Program-made: the position numbers and the translations under genes | Notes under the pieces: generated by a model | What the model was told of the DNA's origin: nothing | Seen by the model: the letters and a program-made list of their open reading frames with translations, nothing else | Databases searched by the model: none | Source: Algirhabdus cladophorae | GTDB taxonomy: Bacteria; Pseudomonadota; Alphaproteobacteria; Rhodobacterales; Rhodobacteraceae | DNA: 64,000 nt | Assembly (NCBI RefSeq): GCF_044772865.1 | Contig: NZ_CP173029.1 | Span: 1,488,001-1,552,000 of the forward strand | Direction: 5' to 3' | Shown: positions 16,920-25,594 of the stretch, one piece after another | Layout of the letters: every line of letters starts with the position of its first letter | Numbering within the stretch: position 1 is the stretch's first letter

Positions 16920-19331
16920 ATGATCTTACGCATTCTTGCACTGCTGGTTCTGACAACATTCACGTTTGGGATCGGTGTGGTCCACACGGCTCATGCCCAG
17001 AATGCGCCAATTGTTGCAGATCAACTGGCTCCGGATTACCAGGAGTGGGAAAAAACCGCGCTGCGGGCAGAGGATGTGCTGGAAACCGCCAAAGCCAGCA
17101 ATCAGGCGTTGGAACAACTACGTCTGCAACTGGTGTCTTGGCGTGAACGCTTCTTGTCTGCGCAGGACATCAATGCGGACCGTATCGCTACACTGACCAA
17201 TCAATTGTCAGTCTTGGGTCCGGCGCCCGAGGAACCCGCCTCCGAGGCCGAGGAGCTGACCGCGCGCCGCACGGAATTAAACACCTCGCTTGCGACGGCA
17301 CGGGCGCCTGTGGTGCGGGCGCAAACGGCTTATTCGCGCGCTGATGGTTTGATCAAGGAATTGGATCAGTTGATCCGGGCGCGATTAACCAGCGAGCTTT
17401 TGTACCTTGGACCAACGCCCCTGAACCCCACCACATGGTTTGATGGCGCAGCTTTGTTGGAGGACGGCTATACCAAACTCAGTGGCGGGTTGGAAAACTC
17501 GCTCAATAGCGCCACGGCCAAAACCACGGCACAACAACGCGCGCCCATTGCCATCTTGTTGCTGCTGATGGGTATTGTCATTTTGATCCGGGCGCGGCGA
17601 TGGGCAGCCAGCCTAGAAGACCACGCCGCACATCACCGTATGCGCTTTGGCGGCCTGTCGATGATGATCAGCAGTTTTACCCGTGTGGCGCTGCCTTTTG
17701 CAGCGATCCTTGCGATCATTACGGCGGCCCGCATGACAGGCTTTTTCGGCCCCAACTGGCAAAATGCCTTTGACGGATTGCTATATGGCACAGGCCTTGC
17801 GGCGCTGATCGGTTGGATTGGCATTTGGGTCTTTCCCAATACCGAAGAACGGCCGAACCTTCTGTTTGAACTGACCCCGGTACGGGCCGCCCGGGCGCGC
17901 CGTCTGGCGGCTTGGCTGGGTGCGGTCATGGGCGTGATCATGTTCCTGGACTACACGCTGCCCTATGATGCATGGCCGCGCCTGTCCAAGGCCGTCGTGT
18001 TCTATCCGTTTGTTGTCATCTTGGGGTATATTTGGTTCCGTCTGGGCCGATTGATCCTCTATCATGGCAAAGAAACCCGTGATGAAGGCGCCGATGCGCG
18101 CTACAGTGACTATGCTATTCGCATGGTCGGACGTGGCTTGATGGTGGCCGCGGTGGTGGCCGTCGTTTTGGGCTCCATCGGCTATATGACCTTGGCCGAG
18201 GCATTGATCCAACCCTTGGGCTTTTCGTTCTTGGTTTTGGGCAGTGTCGTCATTGTCACCTATATCTTTAGCAGGCTTTACGCGCGCTTTACGGGCGGCG
18301 GGGAAGAGGCTGCAAACTCGCTTATCCCAGTGCTGTTTTCTTTGGTTGCGTTTTTGGCGGCACTGCCATTTTTGGCGCTCAGCTGGGGGGCACGTCTGGC
18401 GGACCTGAGCGAATTGCTGACCCGCTTTCTGGACGGCGTACAAATCGGCAACGCGCGAATTTCGCCCAGTGATTTTCTAACCTTCGCCTTCATTTTTGTT
18501 GTGGGCTATATGCTGACGCGATTGCTGCAAGGTACCCTGCGCACCTCTGTTTTGCCCAAAACGAAAATGGATACAGGCGGGCGCAACGCCGTTGTTTCGG
18601 GTGTGGGTTATGTGGGGATTTTCCTTGCTGCCTTGATCGCGATTACCACGGCTGGGATTGATCTGTCGTCACTGGCGATTGTGGCGGGGGCGCTGTCTGT
18701 GGGCATCGGCTTTGGCCTGCAAAATATTGTCTCGAACTTTGTCTCTGGGATCATTTTGTTGATCGAGCGGCCAATTGCCGAAGGCGACTGGATCGAAGTG
18801 GGCGGGCAAATGGGCTACGTGCGCGATATCTCGGTGCGTTCGACCCGGATCGAGACCTTTGATCGCACGGATGTCATCGTGCCCAACGCTGATTTGGTCA
18901 GCAACCAAGTGACCAACTGGACGCGCGGAAACACGGTTGGCCGTCTGATCGTTCCTGTGGGTGTGGCCTACGGCACCGACACCCGCTGGGTCCAAGAGAT
19001 CCTGACGGAAATCGCGCGCGCCCATCCGATGGTGCTGCTGAACCCGGCTCCTGCGGTTTTGTTCATGGGATTTGGCGCAGACAGTCTGGATTTTGAAATC
19101 CGTGTGATCCTGCGCGATGTCAGCTTTATGTTGGGTGTTAAGACGGAAATGAACCACCAGATCGCCGAACGCTTTACCAAAGAAGGCATCGAAATTCCGT
19201 TTGCTCAACGCGATGTTTGGTTGCGCAATCCTGAGGTTTTGCAGCCCTCTGCATCCGAGCCTACGACGCCTTCGACGGCCGACGACGTGCCAGATTCTCC
19301 AGACGAACCGACGCAAAAAGGTGCGACATGA
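16920..19331 (+). CDS. MscS-type mechanosensitive channel with DUF3772-like N-terminal domain
   Basis: 803 residues. A signal peptide ending AHAQ is followed by a periplasmic coiled helical region (~30-180, DUF3772-like), then about ten membrane spans. The MscS core is at ~550-740: pore-lining ALSVGIGFGLQNIVSNFVSG, then the beta domain with ERPIAEGDWIEVGG. Such large MscS homologues act in osmotic or envelope-stress release. Directly coupled to cysK upstream (no gap) and to the alanyl-tRNA editing gene downstream (ATGA overlap). C-terminal tail is acidic and low complexity. Confidence 0.88.
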   Translation: MILRILALLVLTTFTFGIGVVHTAHAQNAPIVADQLAPDYQEWEKTALRAEDVLETAKASNQALEQLRLQLVSWRERFLSAQDINADRIATLTNQLSVLGPAPEEPASEAEELTARRTELNTSLATARAPVVRAQTAYSRADGLIKELDQLIRARLTSELLYLGPTPLNPTTWFDGAALLEDGYTKLSGGLENSLNSATAKTTAQQRAPIAILLLLMGIVILIRARRWAASLEDHAAHHRMRFGGLSMMISSFTRVALPFAAILAIITAARMTGFFGPNWQNAFDGLLYGTGLAALIGWIGIWVFPNTEERPNLLFELTPVRAARARRLAAWLGAVMGVIMFLDYTLPYDAWPRLSKAVVFYPFVVILGYIWFRLGRLILYHGKETRDEGADARYSDYAIRMVGRGLMVAAVVAVVLGSIGYMTLAEALIQPLGFSFLVLGSVVIVTYIFSRLYARFTGGGEEAANSLIPVLFSLVAFLAALPFLALSWGARLADLSELLTRFLDGVQIGNARISPSDFLTFAFIFVVGYMLTRLLQGTLRTSVLPKTKMDTGGRNAVVSGVGYVGIFLAALIAITTAGIDLSSLAIVAGALSVGIGFGLQNIVSNFVSGIILLIERPIAEGDWIEVGGQMGYVRDISVRSTRIETFDRTDVIVPNADLVSNQVTNWTRGNTVGRLIVPVGVAYGTDTRWVQEILTEIARAHPMVLLNPAPAVLFMGFGADSLDFEIRVILRDVSFMLGVKTEMNHQIAERFTKEGIEIPFAQRDVWLRNPEVLQPSASEPTTPSTADDVPDSPDEPTQKGAT

Positions 19332-20053
19332 ATCCGACCAATCCTTTGTTCCTCGAAGACGCCTATATCCGCGACGCAAAAGGCACTGTGCGCAGCCATA
19401 CGCCCGAAGGTGGTATCGTTTTGGACGAGTCGATCTTTTATGCGACTTCAGGCGGGCAACCAGGGGACAGCGGCAAATTGGTTTGGGACGGTGGCCAGAT
19501 CGAGATTGCCACTTGTGTCAAGGGCGAGGGCGGCGGACTGATCCTTGTTCCAGCTGAGCCAGCTGCGCTACCGCCTTTGGGCGCAGAGCTGATGCAACAT
19601 CTGGAATGGGACCGCAGGCATCGACATATGCGTGTGCACACGGCCTTGCATCTGTTGTCGGTGGCGATCCCGTTGCCAGTGACCGGTGGTTCGATCACCG
19701 CAGAGAAGGGCCGTTTGGATTTTGATATGCCCGACGCCCCCGAGGACAAAGCACAGATCGAAGCGACGCTAAACGATCTTGTGGCGGCAGACTATCCCGT
19801 CACCGACAGTTGGATCACGGATCGAGAACTAGCCGAAAATCCACAATTGATCAAAACAATGTCCGTCAAACCGCCTGTGGGCGCGGGCTTTGTGCGATTG
19901 GTGCGGATCGGGGACGAAGTGAGCCAGATCGATCTGCAACCCTGTGGTGGCACCCATGTGGCCAGCACTGGCGAAGTCGGCCCCTTGCGCCTTGGCAAGA
20001 TTGAGAAAAAGGGCCGTCAAAACCGCCGTGTGTCGGTGTTTTTGGACACTTAA
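19328..20053 (+). CDS. Alanyl-tRNA editing protein (AlaX-like)
   Basis: 241 residues. AlaX proteins are free-standing relatives of the AlaRS editing domain and hydrolyse mischarged Ser- or Gly-tRNA(Ala). The zinc/active-site motifs are present: HTALHLLS (HxxxH) and CGGTHVAST. An N-terminal beta-barrel containing SGGQPGDSG completes the usual layout. Start overlaps the channel gene stop. Ends 57 bases before tRNA-Ser. Confidence 0.9.
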   Translation: MNPTNPLFLEDAYIRDAKGTVRSHTPEGGIVLDESIFYATSGGQPGDSGKLVWDGGQIEIATCVKGEGGGLILVPAEPAALPPLGAELMQHLEWDRRHRHMRVHTALHLLSVAIPLPVTGGSITAEKGRLDFDMPDAPEDKAQIEATLNDLVAADYPVTDSWITDRELAENPQLIKTMSVKPPVGAGFVRLVRIGDEVSQIDLQPCGGTHVASTGEVGPLRLGKIEKKGRQNRRVSVFLDT

Positions 20054-20110
20054 TTTTTTTCGCGCAATCCCCTTGCGCCCCATGCAGGGTTTTTATAGAC
20101 CCGCAGCAAC

Positions 20111-20200
20111 GGACAGGTGGCCGAGTGGTCGAAGGCGCACGCCTGGAAAGTGTGTAGGCGGGAGACCGTCTCCAGGGTTCGAATCCCTGTCTGTCCGCCA
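20111..20200 (+). tRNA. tRNA-Ser (GGA)
   Basis: 90 bases with CCA encoded. Acceptor GGACAG pairs with CTGTCC; anticodon stem CACGC/GTGTG encloses loop CTGGAAA with anticodon GGA; long variable arm (GGCGGGAGACCGTC), as in class II tRNAs; T-arm CAGGG-TTCGAAT-CCCTG. Its last 20 bases are repeated imperfectly at 37690-37709, marking it as the integration site of the island that follows. Confidence 0.96.
20181..20200 (+). repeat. attL: tRNA-Ser 3' end copy
   Basis: GAATCCCTGTCTGTCCGCCA at the tRNA 3' end; the matching copy at 37690-37709 differs at 2 of 20 bases and is identical over the last 14. Tyrosine integrases commonly use tRNA 3' ends as attachment sites, and one is encoded beside the far copy. 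Confidence 0.8.
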
Positions 20201-20255
20201 AAACTCCTTTATTATTATGATTTATTGTTTAAGTTCAGTAACTTAAAGATTCGAC

Positions 20256-20291
20256 GTTTAGCAGAATGTTTAGCAAAATGTTTAGCAGATC
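20256..20291 (+). repeat. Three tandem 12-bp repeats, left end (integrase arm sites?)
   Basis: GTTTAGCAGAAT, GTTTAGCAAAAT and GTTTAGCAGATC in direct tandem, 56 bases inside the left boundary. The same repeat occurs three times near the right end in the same orientation. Tandem short repeats flanking att cores are typical arm-type binding sites for tyrosine integrases. Confidence 0.75.
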
Positions 20292-20382
20292 GGGTACTTA
20301 CAGCCGTGTTAGTTCCACCCGAATGGGATTATGCCATGGTATCGATGACACCAACGATTCATCGCAGGGGATTGTCGGCGGC

Positions 20383-20399
20383 ACAGGCTAGGAGCCTGT
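20383..20399. other. Short hairpin after the DGQHR operon
   Basis: ACAGGCT-AGG-AGCCTGT, 7-bp perfect stem with a 3-base loop, 38 bases beyond the stop of the minus-strand gene ending at 20437. No T tract on either strand, so termination is only a possibility. Confidence 0.35.
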
Positions 20400-20436
20400 A
20401 AGTTATGTTGACCTTCATCCCAGCACCCCAAAGTCG

Positions 20437-21366
20437 TCACTTATAGATGTTTCGTATCCTCACATAATCACGTGTGAGGTGCCTGCTTACCTGATTGACG
20501 GGGGTGGCACTTGCATCGACAATTTGAATTACTAGCTGGATAAATTGCATCGCGGCATTCGTAAACCTTACCAGTTCGGTGTTGCCAATGATGTCTTGGT
20601 AGCGTCCATCTAAGACTGATTTTACCATATCTTCTGGGGAAGTTGCCGTTGGGAAGTGCTTCGCCCCATATGGATACCAAGCTTGATGTGCGAACCTGTA
20701 TTGTACCTGATTGCGGAAATGGGAAAGGAAGTTGCCCTTTGTATGAGACTGGTTGTCGGATAGGTTTGCGATGATGGCACTCAACAGCACGATTGTGTCA
20801 TCACGTGATTGCTTCGGTGCCGCGACGGACGCGGTATTTGTTCTAAGTTCATCAATGAGACGAGTTAATGTGGCCCACGTGTCCTCATGAGAGTTCTTCA
20901 ATGGTGCAAAGGCCAACGTCTGGAGATTACTAGAAACTGAAACCTCATAGAAACCTTTGGAGGGTGGCGTTTGGCCAACTGCGTTACAAGCCTGACGGAG
21001 TCTTGCGAGTTCCGCACCATCGATGTTGGAGCAAAGGCGTCCAAACAAACGTAAGAACGCATGTGCGCTGTAGAATGCGGCGTAGTAGGTCCTTACAACG
21101 AACCAAGCAGCGTTCTTTGGTGCCCGTGGGTCGGATGCTATTCCAGCGAGAGTCTCACATGTTGCTCTGCCAAATCTACTACAATCACCTGATACACCTG
21201 CTACCAGTTCATCAGCGTCGTAGGGGCGAAGTTGAAACAATGGTTGGGTCGAGTCAGGCGTATAGCGTTGAGAAGCAACGAATGCCTTGAAGTCGTTTGT
21301 TGTGGCCCCGTGAGGGCCGATCAAGTCTCTACGTACCTGTCGGATAAGTGCCGATGGAATCTCCAT
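20437..21366 (-). CDS. Unknown protein, possible HEPN-like domain, partner of DGQHR gene
   Basis: 309 residues, function not recognised. Two stretches recall HEPN-type helical domains: RTYYAAFYSAHAFLRLFGR (92-110) and FRNQVQYRFAHQAWYP (217-232), where Arg218-Asn219 and His226 could form an RN...H pair. HEPN proteins are often RNases or partners in toxin and defence systems, but the spacing is not the textbook Rx4-6H, so this is tentative. Start at 21366 has GAGG 8 bases upstream and lies 11 bases after the DGQHR stop, so the two genes form an operon. Confidence 0.6.
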   Translation of the reverse strand: MEIPSALIRQVRRDLIGPHGATTNDFKAFVASQRYTPDSTQPLFQLRPYDADELVAGVSGDCSRFGRATCETLAGIASDPRAPKNAAWFVVRTYYAAFYSAHAFLRLFGRLCSNIDGAELARLRQACNAVGQTPPSKGFYEVSVSSNLQTLAFAPLKNSHEDTWATLTRLIDELRTNTASVAAPKQSRDDTIVLLSAIIANLSDNQSHTKGNFLSHFRNQVQYRFAHQAWYPYGAKHFPTATSPEDMVKSVLDGRYQDIIGNTELVRFTNAAMQFIQLVIQIVDASATPVNQVSRHLTRDYVRIRNIYK

Positions 21367-21376
21367 ACTCGTGACC

Positions 21377-22393
21377 TCAGAGATGGAAGTCCGAGTCCAG
21401 ACTTTCCTCAAGGTGTTTTACCAACGGCTTGTAAGCGTTCTTGGCTTCCTTGATTTTCGTAGGCTTGAACTTGTCCCCGACGGGGCTGAGGACTTCGGCG
21501 AAGTTGTCATAAGTGTACATGGACCCAAACCTATCCTTGGTCCTTCTTGCCACCATTGGGAAAAACCCACTAACAGCTTTGAAAACCGTCGGTTGGAAGA
21601 AATCACTCTCAAGCTTCTTGGGTGTAAACACCACGTCAAAGATTGCCTGATAATATGAAGTGAACACTCCATACACTTCTTCGTCAGACATCGACCCGAA
21701 TAGCTTCACCAGCGGCCCAAGAGCCGAGTTGAATACTGTTCGAGTGACCTTTCCCTGAACCTTCTTTGCAGGTGATAGTCGTCCATATAAAACGGTCGCT
21801 GGGTCGTCCTTAAACCAATCAAACAGAACTCTCATTCTTGCTTCAGCATCATTCTCGTACTCAGCCATCTTTTTGATATCAAGGAGTAGTTCGGTGGGGA
21901 CCCCCTTTTGTTTCGAATTGATATCAATGAACAGCCGTGACTCCTCACGCTTGTTAAGGTTGTCGTAGATTACAACAGGCACACGGAGCGTCTTCTTGGC
22001 CAATGAAAAGCCGTAGACTCGATGCTGACCATCCAAGATCAAGAACGCTTGCGGTATCGCTTTGAACGAAATGCTCTTTTTCTTAGAGTCATATATCAAT
22101 TCGGCATCATCCTGAGAAGACAATACGATAGAGCTAGGAACTGTGCCAAGACCATTATCAATGTAGTCAGCAATGTCCTGTGCGCGTTTCTTATCCAATA
22201 GCCTTTGAAAGCCTTCGATGTTGTCCTCATCGCGACTGATGGCCACGCAAGTCTGTGCCAATACTTCGCTTGGTATCGTGGTCGTGTAAAACCTATGGTC
22301 GCCCTGTGTGATAAGGCTGACGGTGCCGTAACTTATTCTTTCGTAAACTTTTGTCATTGGCGGATACTTTCTTGGCGACTTGGTTCGGGCCAT
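21377..22393 (-). CDS. DGQHR-domain protein (DndB-related)
   Basis: 338 residues. Central motif ILDGQHRVYGF identifies the DGQHR family, to which DndB of DNA phosphorothioate systems belongs; a ParB/sulfiredoxin-like fold is typical. Other family-like features are FIDINSKQKGVP and the helical C-terminal half. In Dnd loci DndB regulates modification; here no dnd genes are present and the partner is a possible HEPN-like protein, so a role as a defence or regulatory module is inference. Start at 22393 (MARTKSP); Met13 at 22357 is the alternative and neither has a strong ribosome-binding site. Confidence 0.8.
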   Translation of the reverse strand: MARTKSPRKYPPMTKVYERISYGTVSLITQGDHRFYTTTIPSEVLAQTCVAISRDEDNIEGFQRLLDKKRAQDIADYIDNGLGTVPSSIVLSSQDDAELIYDSKKKSISFKAIPQAFLILDGQHRVYGFSLAKKTLRVPVVIYDNLNKREESRLFIDINSKQKGVPTELLLDIKKMAEYENDAEARMRVLFDWFKDDPATVLYGRLSPAKKVQGKVTRTVFNSALGPLVKLFGSMSDEEVYGVFTSYYQAIFDVVFTPKKLESDFFQPTVFKAVSGFFPMVARRTKDRFGSMYTYDNFAEVLSPVGDKFKPTKIKEAKNAYKPLVKHLEESLDSDFHL

Positions 22394-22567
22394 ACGCTGA
22401 ATGTTACAGCTATCCCGTGTCGGATGCCAATGATGTAGTGGGCATTTGCTGAATCAAATTTCCAGAAGGCTCGATTGTTACATGCAAGTGTTAATGCCAG
22501 CATCCAGTCTGCAATGTGGTTTGTGAAATTGTTGCGCAATGTCCAATCCGCAATGATACATCGAGAT

Positions 22568-23200
22568 TTACAGTCCCCACCGTTCCATCGCCGCAGTCGC
22601 AGCAGCAGGTTCATCACGAATGCGGATCAGCGTTTGGCGTGACAAACCTGTTTGCTTGGATACCGTACTGGGGCCGTTGCCAAGACCCAGCAGACTCAGC
22701 GCCAACTCGAACGTAGCACGATCATAAGATGGTTTACGCCCACGGAACCGATCACCCTTCGCTTTGGCAAGATCGATACCAGCCCGCTGTGCAATCTTAT
22801 TGGCCTCTGCTTGTGCTTGGGCGGTCGCCGCCAAGAATGCGATCATGGCATCACGCACGGCTTGCTGAACGGGGTCCGTAGTCGATCCGTCGAAGGTCAT
22901 GTCGTTGATAACGGTCCTAATGATGACGCCCTGTCGAATGAAATGTCGAACAGAGTCCGTGACATCATCGTAGTTGCGCCCCAGTCGATCCAACCACCGC
23001 ACCACCAGTGTGTCTCCAGATCGCAGCTTGTCATATAGCCTATGCCCTTCTGGGCGTTCCTGAAGTCGATGTTTCACGCCAGACACCCCATGATCGGCAA
23101 CGACTTCATCAATCTTGAAGCCTGCTGCTTCGGCCTGTGTGACTTGGTGATCTAGTGTCTGATCTCGTGTTGAAACACGTGCATAAAAAATGGTTTTCAA
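22568..23200 (-). CDS. Serine recombinase (resolvase/invertase family)
   Basis: 210 residues, full length for a small resolvase. N-terminal catalytic domain begins IFYARVSTRDQ with nucleophile Ser10, and has VRWLDRLGRNYDD, the conserved arginine motif. C-terminal helix-turn-helix (~165-200, GNGPSTVSKQTGLSRQTLIRI) would bind DNA. Probably acts in resolution or inversion within the island. No ribosome-binding site stronger than AAAAC-type sequence; start at 23200 chosen because it matches family N-termini. Confidence 0.88.
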   Translation of the reverse strand: MKTIFYARVSTRDQTLDHQVTQAEAAGFKIDEVVADHGVSGVKHRLQERPEGHRLYDKLRSGDTLVVRWLDRLGRNYDDVTDSVRHFIRQGVIIRTVINDMTFDGSTTDPVQQAVRDAMIAFLAATAQAQAEANKIAQRAGIDLAKAKGDRFRGRKPSYDRATFELALSLLGLGNGPSTVSKQTGLSRQTLIRIRDEPAAATAAMERWGL

Positions 23201-23303
23201 AACATCCCCCGTGTGTACGTATGATTCATGTCCGTTTATATTGGCGTCCGTAGGCGGGGATCAACCTATACGGACAAGTTTCCGTGGGGATGTGTGGTGA
23301 CCG

Positions 23304-23732
23304 CTACACCATACCTTTACGGACGCTCCTGACTGGTGTGGGTGCGTCTGACGTATATGCTTGCAGAAAAGCTGGAACATCTATCATCCGCTCTGTTCGT
23401 CGCCGCTCTCCTGTTAGTTGATGCATTCGTTCTGCTGCCAGCTTGTAGACCCGATTGATCTGGATAATGCGACCCGCAACGCCTGCACTGCCTTCTACCT
23501 CAGACCACGCTTCCTTTACAAAGGGCCACAGCCTCATCTCATAGATGAAATCCTTCAGCGTAAGGGGACCTTCGGCATTACTCCCCACCATCGGAAGCCT
23601 TCGCAGAAACTTGAGCAGGTCATCGTCACCAACACGTTCGAGGAATGCAAGGCCCTGTTCGATGTTATCTTGCTGATCTATGCCGCACTTGTTCAAAGCG
23701 TCCATATCGTCGTCCTCCATTGCAATGCACAT
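23304..23732 (-). CDS. Unknown acidic/helical protein
   Basis: 142 residues starting MCIAMEDDDMDAL; AAGG lies 9 bases upstream. Mostly helical, with charged segments (DNIEQGLAFLERVGDDDLLKF and a basic GERRRTERMIDV stretch). No family recognised. It follows the second serine recombinase on the same strand with a 29-base gap, so may be co-transcribed with it. Longer starts reach into that gene and are less likely. Confidence 0.5.
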   Translation of the reverse strand: MCIAMEDDDMDALNKCGIDQQDNIEQGLAFLERVGDDDLLKFLRRLPMVGSNAEGPLTLKDFIYEMRLWPFVKEAWSEVEGSAGVAGRIIQINRVYKLAAERMHQLTGERRRTERMIDVPAFLQAYTSDAPTPVRSVRKGMV

Positions 23733-23761
23733 GTATTTACCTTCGCTCAGCACACTGGCAT

Positions 23762-24781
23762 CTAGGATTGCCTCTGTAAGGCACAAGCAGTGCAAGAGGT
23801 ATCAGGTGGCCCTCGACATCCATCGTGGCAGCCTGTCATGCTGTACGTCTTTCTGGGGCGATGGTGCAGAGACGTTTGGCGACAGTATGCTCTTGGGTTA
23901 GCTCGGACTAGCAATGTCGGCCTGTGTGTCATTACACTCAGAAACAGCCTTAGATGCCTTTTATGATTGCGCCGCTTCACGTGATTTGTTTGTGCTGCGG
24001 TCACAGACGCTCTGATGTTGCGTCGTGGGCGATGGTAGCTGTCAAAGGCGTAGTCCCAGCCTTCGCAGTCACTCTTTTTAAGATGTGCAAGCCGATTGGG
24101 CGTGAAAGGTCGCCTTTGACCTGTGTGAACGCCGTGATAACTCAGTTCAGAACAAATCTCCTTGTGAGTGGGCGTCTTGCCACGGGCTTGGATTGTTAAC
24201 TGTGATATGACCGAAAAAACTTGAGCCTTTCGTTCCTGAGCTAACCGTTTTTTCTTTTCTGATCCCTCAGCCGAATGGTGTGCGATACCATCGTACCCCA
24301 TGCTGCCTCCATCTCGCATGAGTCTGGCTATTGCTTTTGCAACCTTGGCTAACTGCGCTTTGATCTGCTTCTCGATAGCGATGTGTGAGCCAAGCTTGAT
24401 TACGTCGTTCAGACATAGGCCAGTTGTAGCGTCATAAATGCGGTGTCCCAAGCCCGTTAACTGGATCAGTTCGAACACATCAGCCCGACGAGCTAAGCGG
24501 TTAGCATTCGATACCAGCAAAATGGCATCAGGATGAAGTTCGAGTTGTTCAAGTGCTTTTCCCAAGCCTGTTACCATACGAATTTCGGCATCTGCCAGAC
24601 CAGACATGACTTCTGAGATTTCGACAATCGTGGACTGAGGAATGCTAAACTCAGGATAGATCGACTTGATGGTTTCAAGCTGATCTAGGTAACTATTATC
24701 CGCTTGGGGTTCAGTACTGGCTCGTTGATATAGAATGATCTGACGTAAAGAAATCTTCTCCCTGATCGTCGTCGAACTCAT
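23762..24781 (-). CDS. Divergent serine recombinase-like protein
   Basis: 339 residues. Residues ~15-160 follow the resolvase catalytic domain: ILYQRASTEPQ with Ser22 as presumed nucleophile, and SNANRLARR where the usual aspartate of DRLxR is Asn. A winged-helix-like region follows (GKTPTHKEICSELSYHG). The last ~80 residues (after YHRPRRN) are rich in Arg/His/Cys and read less like a folded domain, so a frameshift near 24000 is possible. Activity is uncertain because of the Asn substitution. Confidence 0.65.
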   Translation of the reverse strand: MSSTTIREKISLRQIILYQRASTEPQADNSYLDQLETIKSIYPEFSIPQSTIVEISEVMSGLADAEIRMVTGLGKALEQLELHPDAILLVSNANRLARRADVFELIQLTGLGHRIYDATTGLCLNDVIKLGSHIAIEKQIKAQLAKVAKAIARLMRDGGSMGYDGIAHHSAEGSEKKKRLAQERKAQVFSVISQLTIQARGKTPTHKEICSELSYHGVHTGQRRPFTPNRLAHLKKSDCEGWDYAFDSYHRPRRNIRASVTAAQTNHVKRRNHKRHLRLFLSVMTHRPTLLVRANPRAYCRQTSLHHRPRKTYSMTGCHDGCRGPPDTSCTACALQRQS

Positions 24782-25134
24782 AACCGCACCATGTGTAAAA
24801 CCTTAACTATTAGATCATCCTCTATCAGGCGTTTGGCCTTGCTCGTCGTCACTTTTATCGCGACAACTACCATCCAAAATGACCACCACTAGAGTTGCCA
24901 CTACCCAAACGACATTTACCCGTTGGTACGGATGCGAACCGATCAACACGTCATTCCTCTGTCAGGCAATGCAATCGCAATGCATCTGCGTCGAAGTATT
25001 TAGTGGCAAAAATTTCGAGGCTTTACCTATTTCTGAAAAACGTTGGTTAAGGCGCTGATATGAGGACAGAACTTTTACACTGGGTGCAGTGCATTTAGCC
25101 TTAAAAGCATAAATACCTAAAGGAGGATCAACTC
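24782..25134. other. 353-base gap without a convincing gene
   Basis: Between the minus-strand recombinase and the plus-strand small RHH-like gene, so it should hold both promoters. I see no long frame. GCAATGCAATCGCAATGCAT near 24970 is a short direct/inverted repeat that could be a regulator site. The right end carries the strong AGGAGG of the small gene. Confidence 0.4.
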
Positions 25135-25293
25135 ATGTCAGATCGCAAACAGGTGACTATTCGGGCGGTAAGGAAGGTGACCTACGAGCGCCTCAGGGAG
25201 GTCAAAGAGGCGTCTCGTATCCCGTTGGGTGCTTTGTTGGATGAGGCGGTTGAACATTGGTGGAACGGCTTGCCAGAAGTCGAGGAAGCCTAG
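25135..25293 (+). CDS. Small ribbon-helix-helix-like protein
   Basis: 52 residues: a short basic strand (RKQVTIRAVRK) followed by two amphipathic helices (TYERLREVKEAS and PLGALLDEAVEHWW), the layout of CopG/Arc-type DNA-binding proteins, ending NGLPEVEEA. AAAGGAGG is placed 7 bases before the ATG, the best ribosome-binding site in the region. No toxin gene follows on the same strand, so a solo regulator or an orphan antitoxin are both possible. Confidence 0.7.
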   Translation: MSDRKQVTIRAVRKVTYERLREVKEASRIPLGALLDEAVEHWWNGLPEVEEA

Positions 25294-25402
25294 CGCCTAT
25301 TCAGACTGATCCAAGTGGTCAGTGTTGAGGGCCGCGACGTCATAAATCATTTCTCATGATTAAATCGGTTGCTTGTCCTCTGTTCGTCCAGCATCGGTTG
25401 GA

Positions 25403-25594
25403 TCACCACAAGCTCTTCGTGCATTGCGTTTCCTTTTCGTCACGAACTCTGAGTTGCCAGACCTTGCGATGATACATCAAGGTGATGTTGATGGGACGAA
25501 TGCCAAGCTCCCGTCGGATCGCATTGCGTTGCAGCAGGCGTTCGTAGATGGCTTGACGTTCTGAAGATGACACGGGGTTGAAAGGCTCAGTCAA
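25403..25594 (-). CDS. Small unknown protein (TTG start) coupled to lyase gene
   Basis: 63 residues beginning at a TTG that overlaps the stop of the polysaccharide lyase-like gene by 8 bases, which suggests translational coupling. Sequence is helical and basic (SSERQAIYERLLQRNAIRREL), then a strand-rich end. No family recognised. Absence of an ATG lowers confidence. Confidence 0.45.
   Translation of the reverse strand: MTEPFNPVSSSERQAIYERLLQRNAIRRELGIRPINITLMYHRKVWQLRVRDEKETQCTKSLW

Noticed and set aside
20437..22393. Full Dnd phosphorothioation system
   Set aside because: Only a DGQHR gene is present; no dndA, dndC, dndD or dndE-like gene is found in the window.
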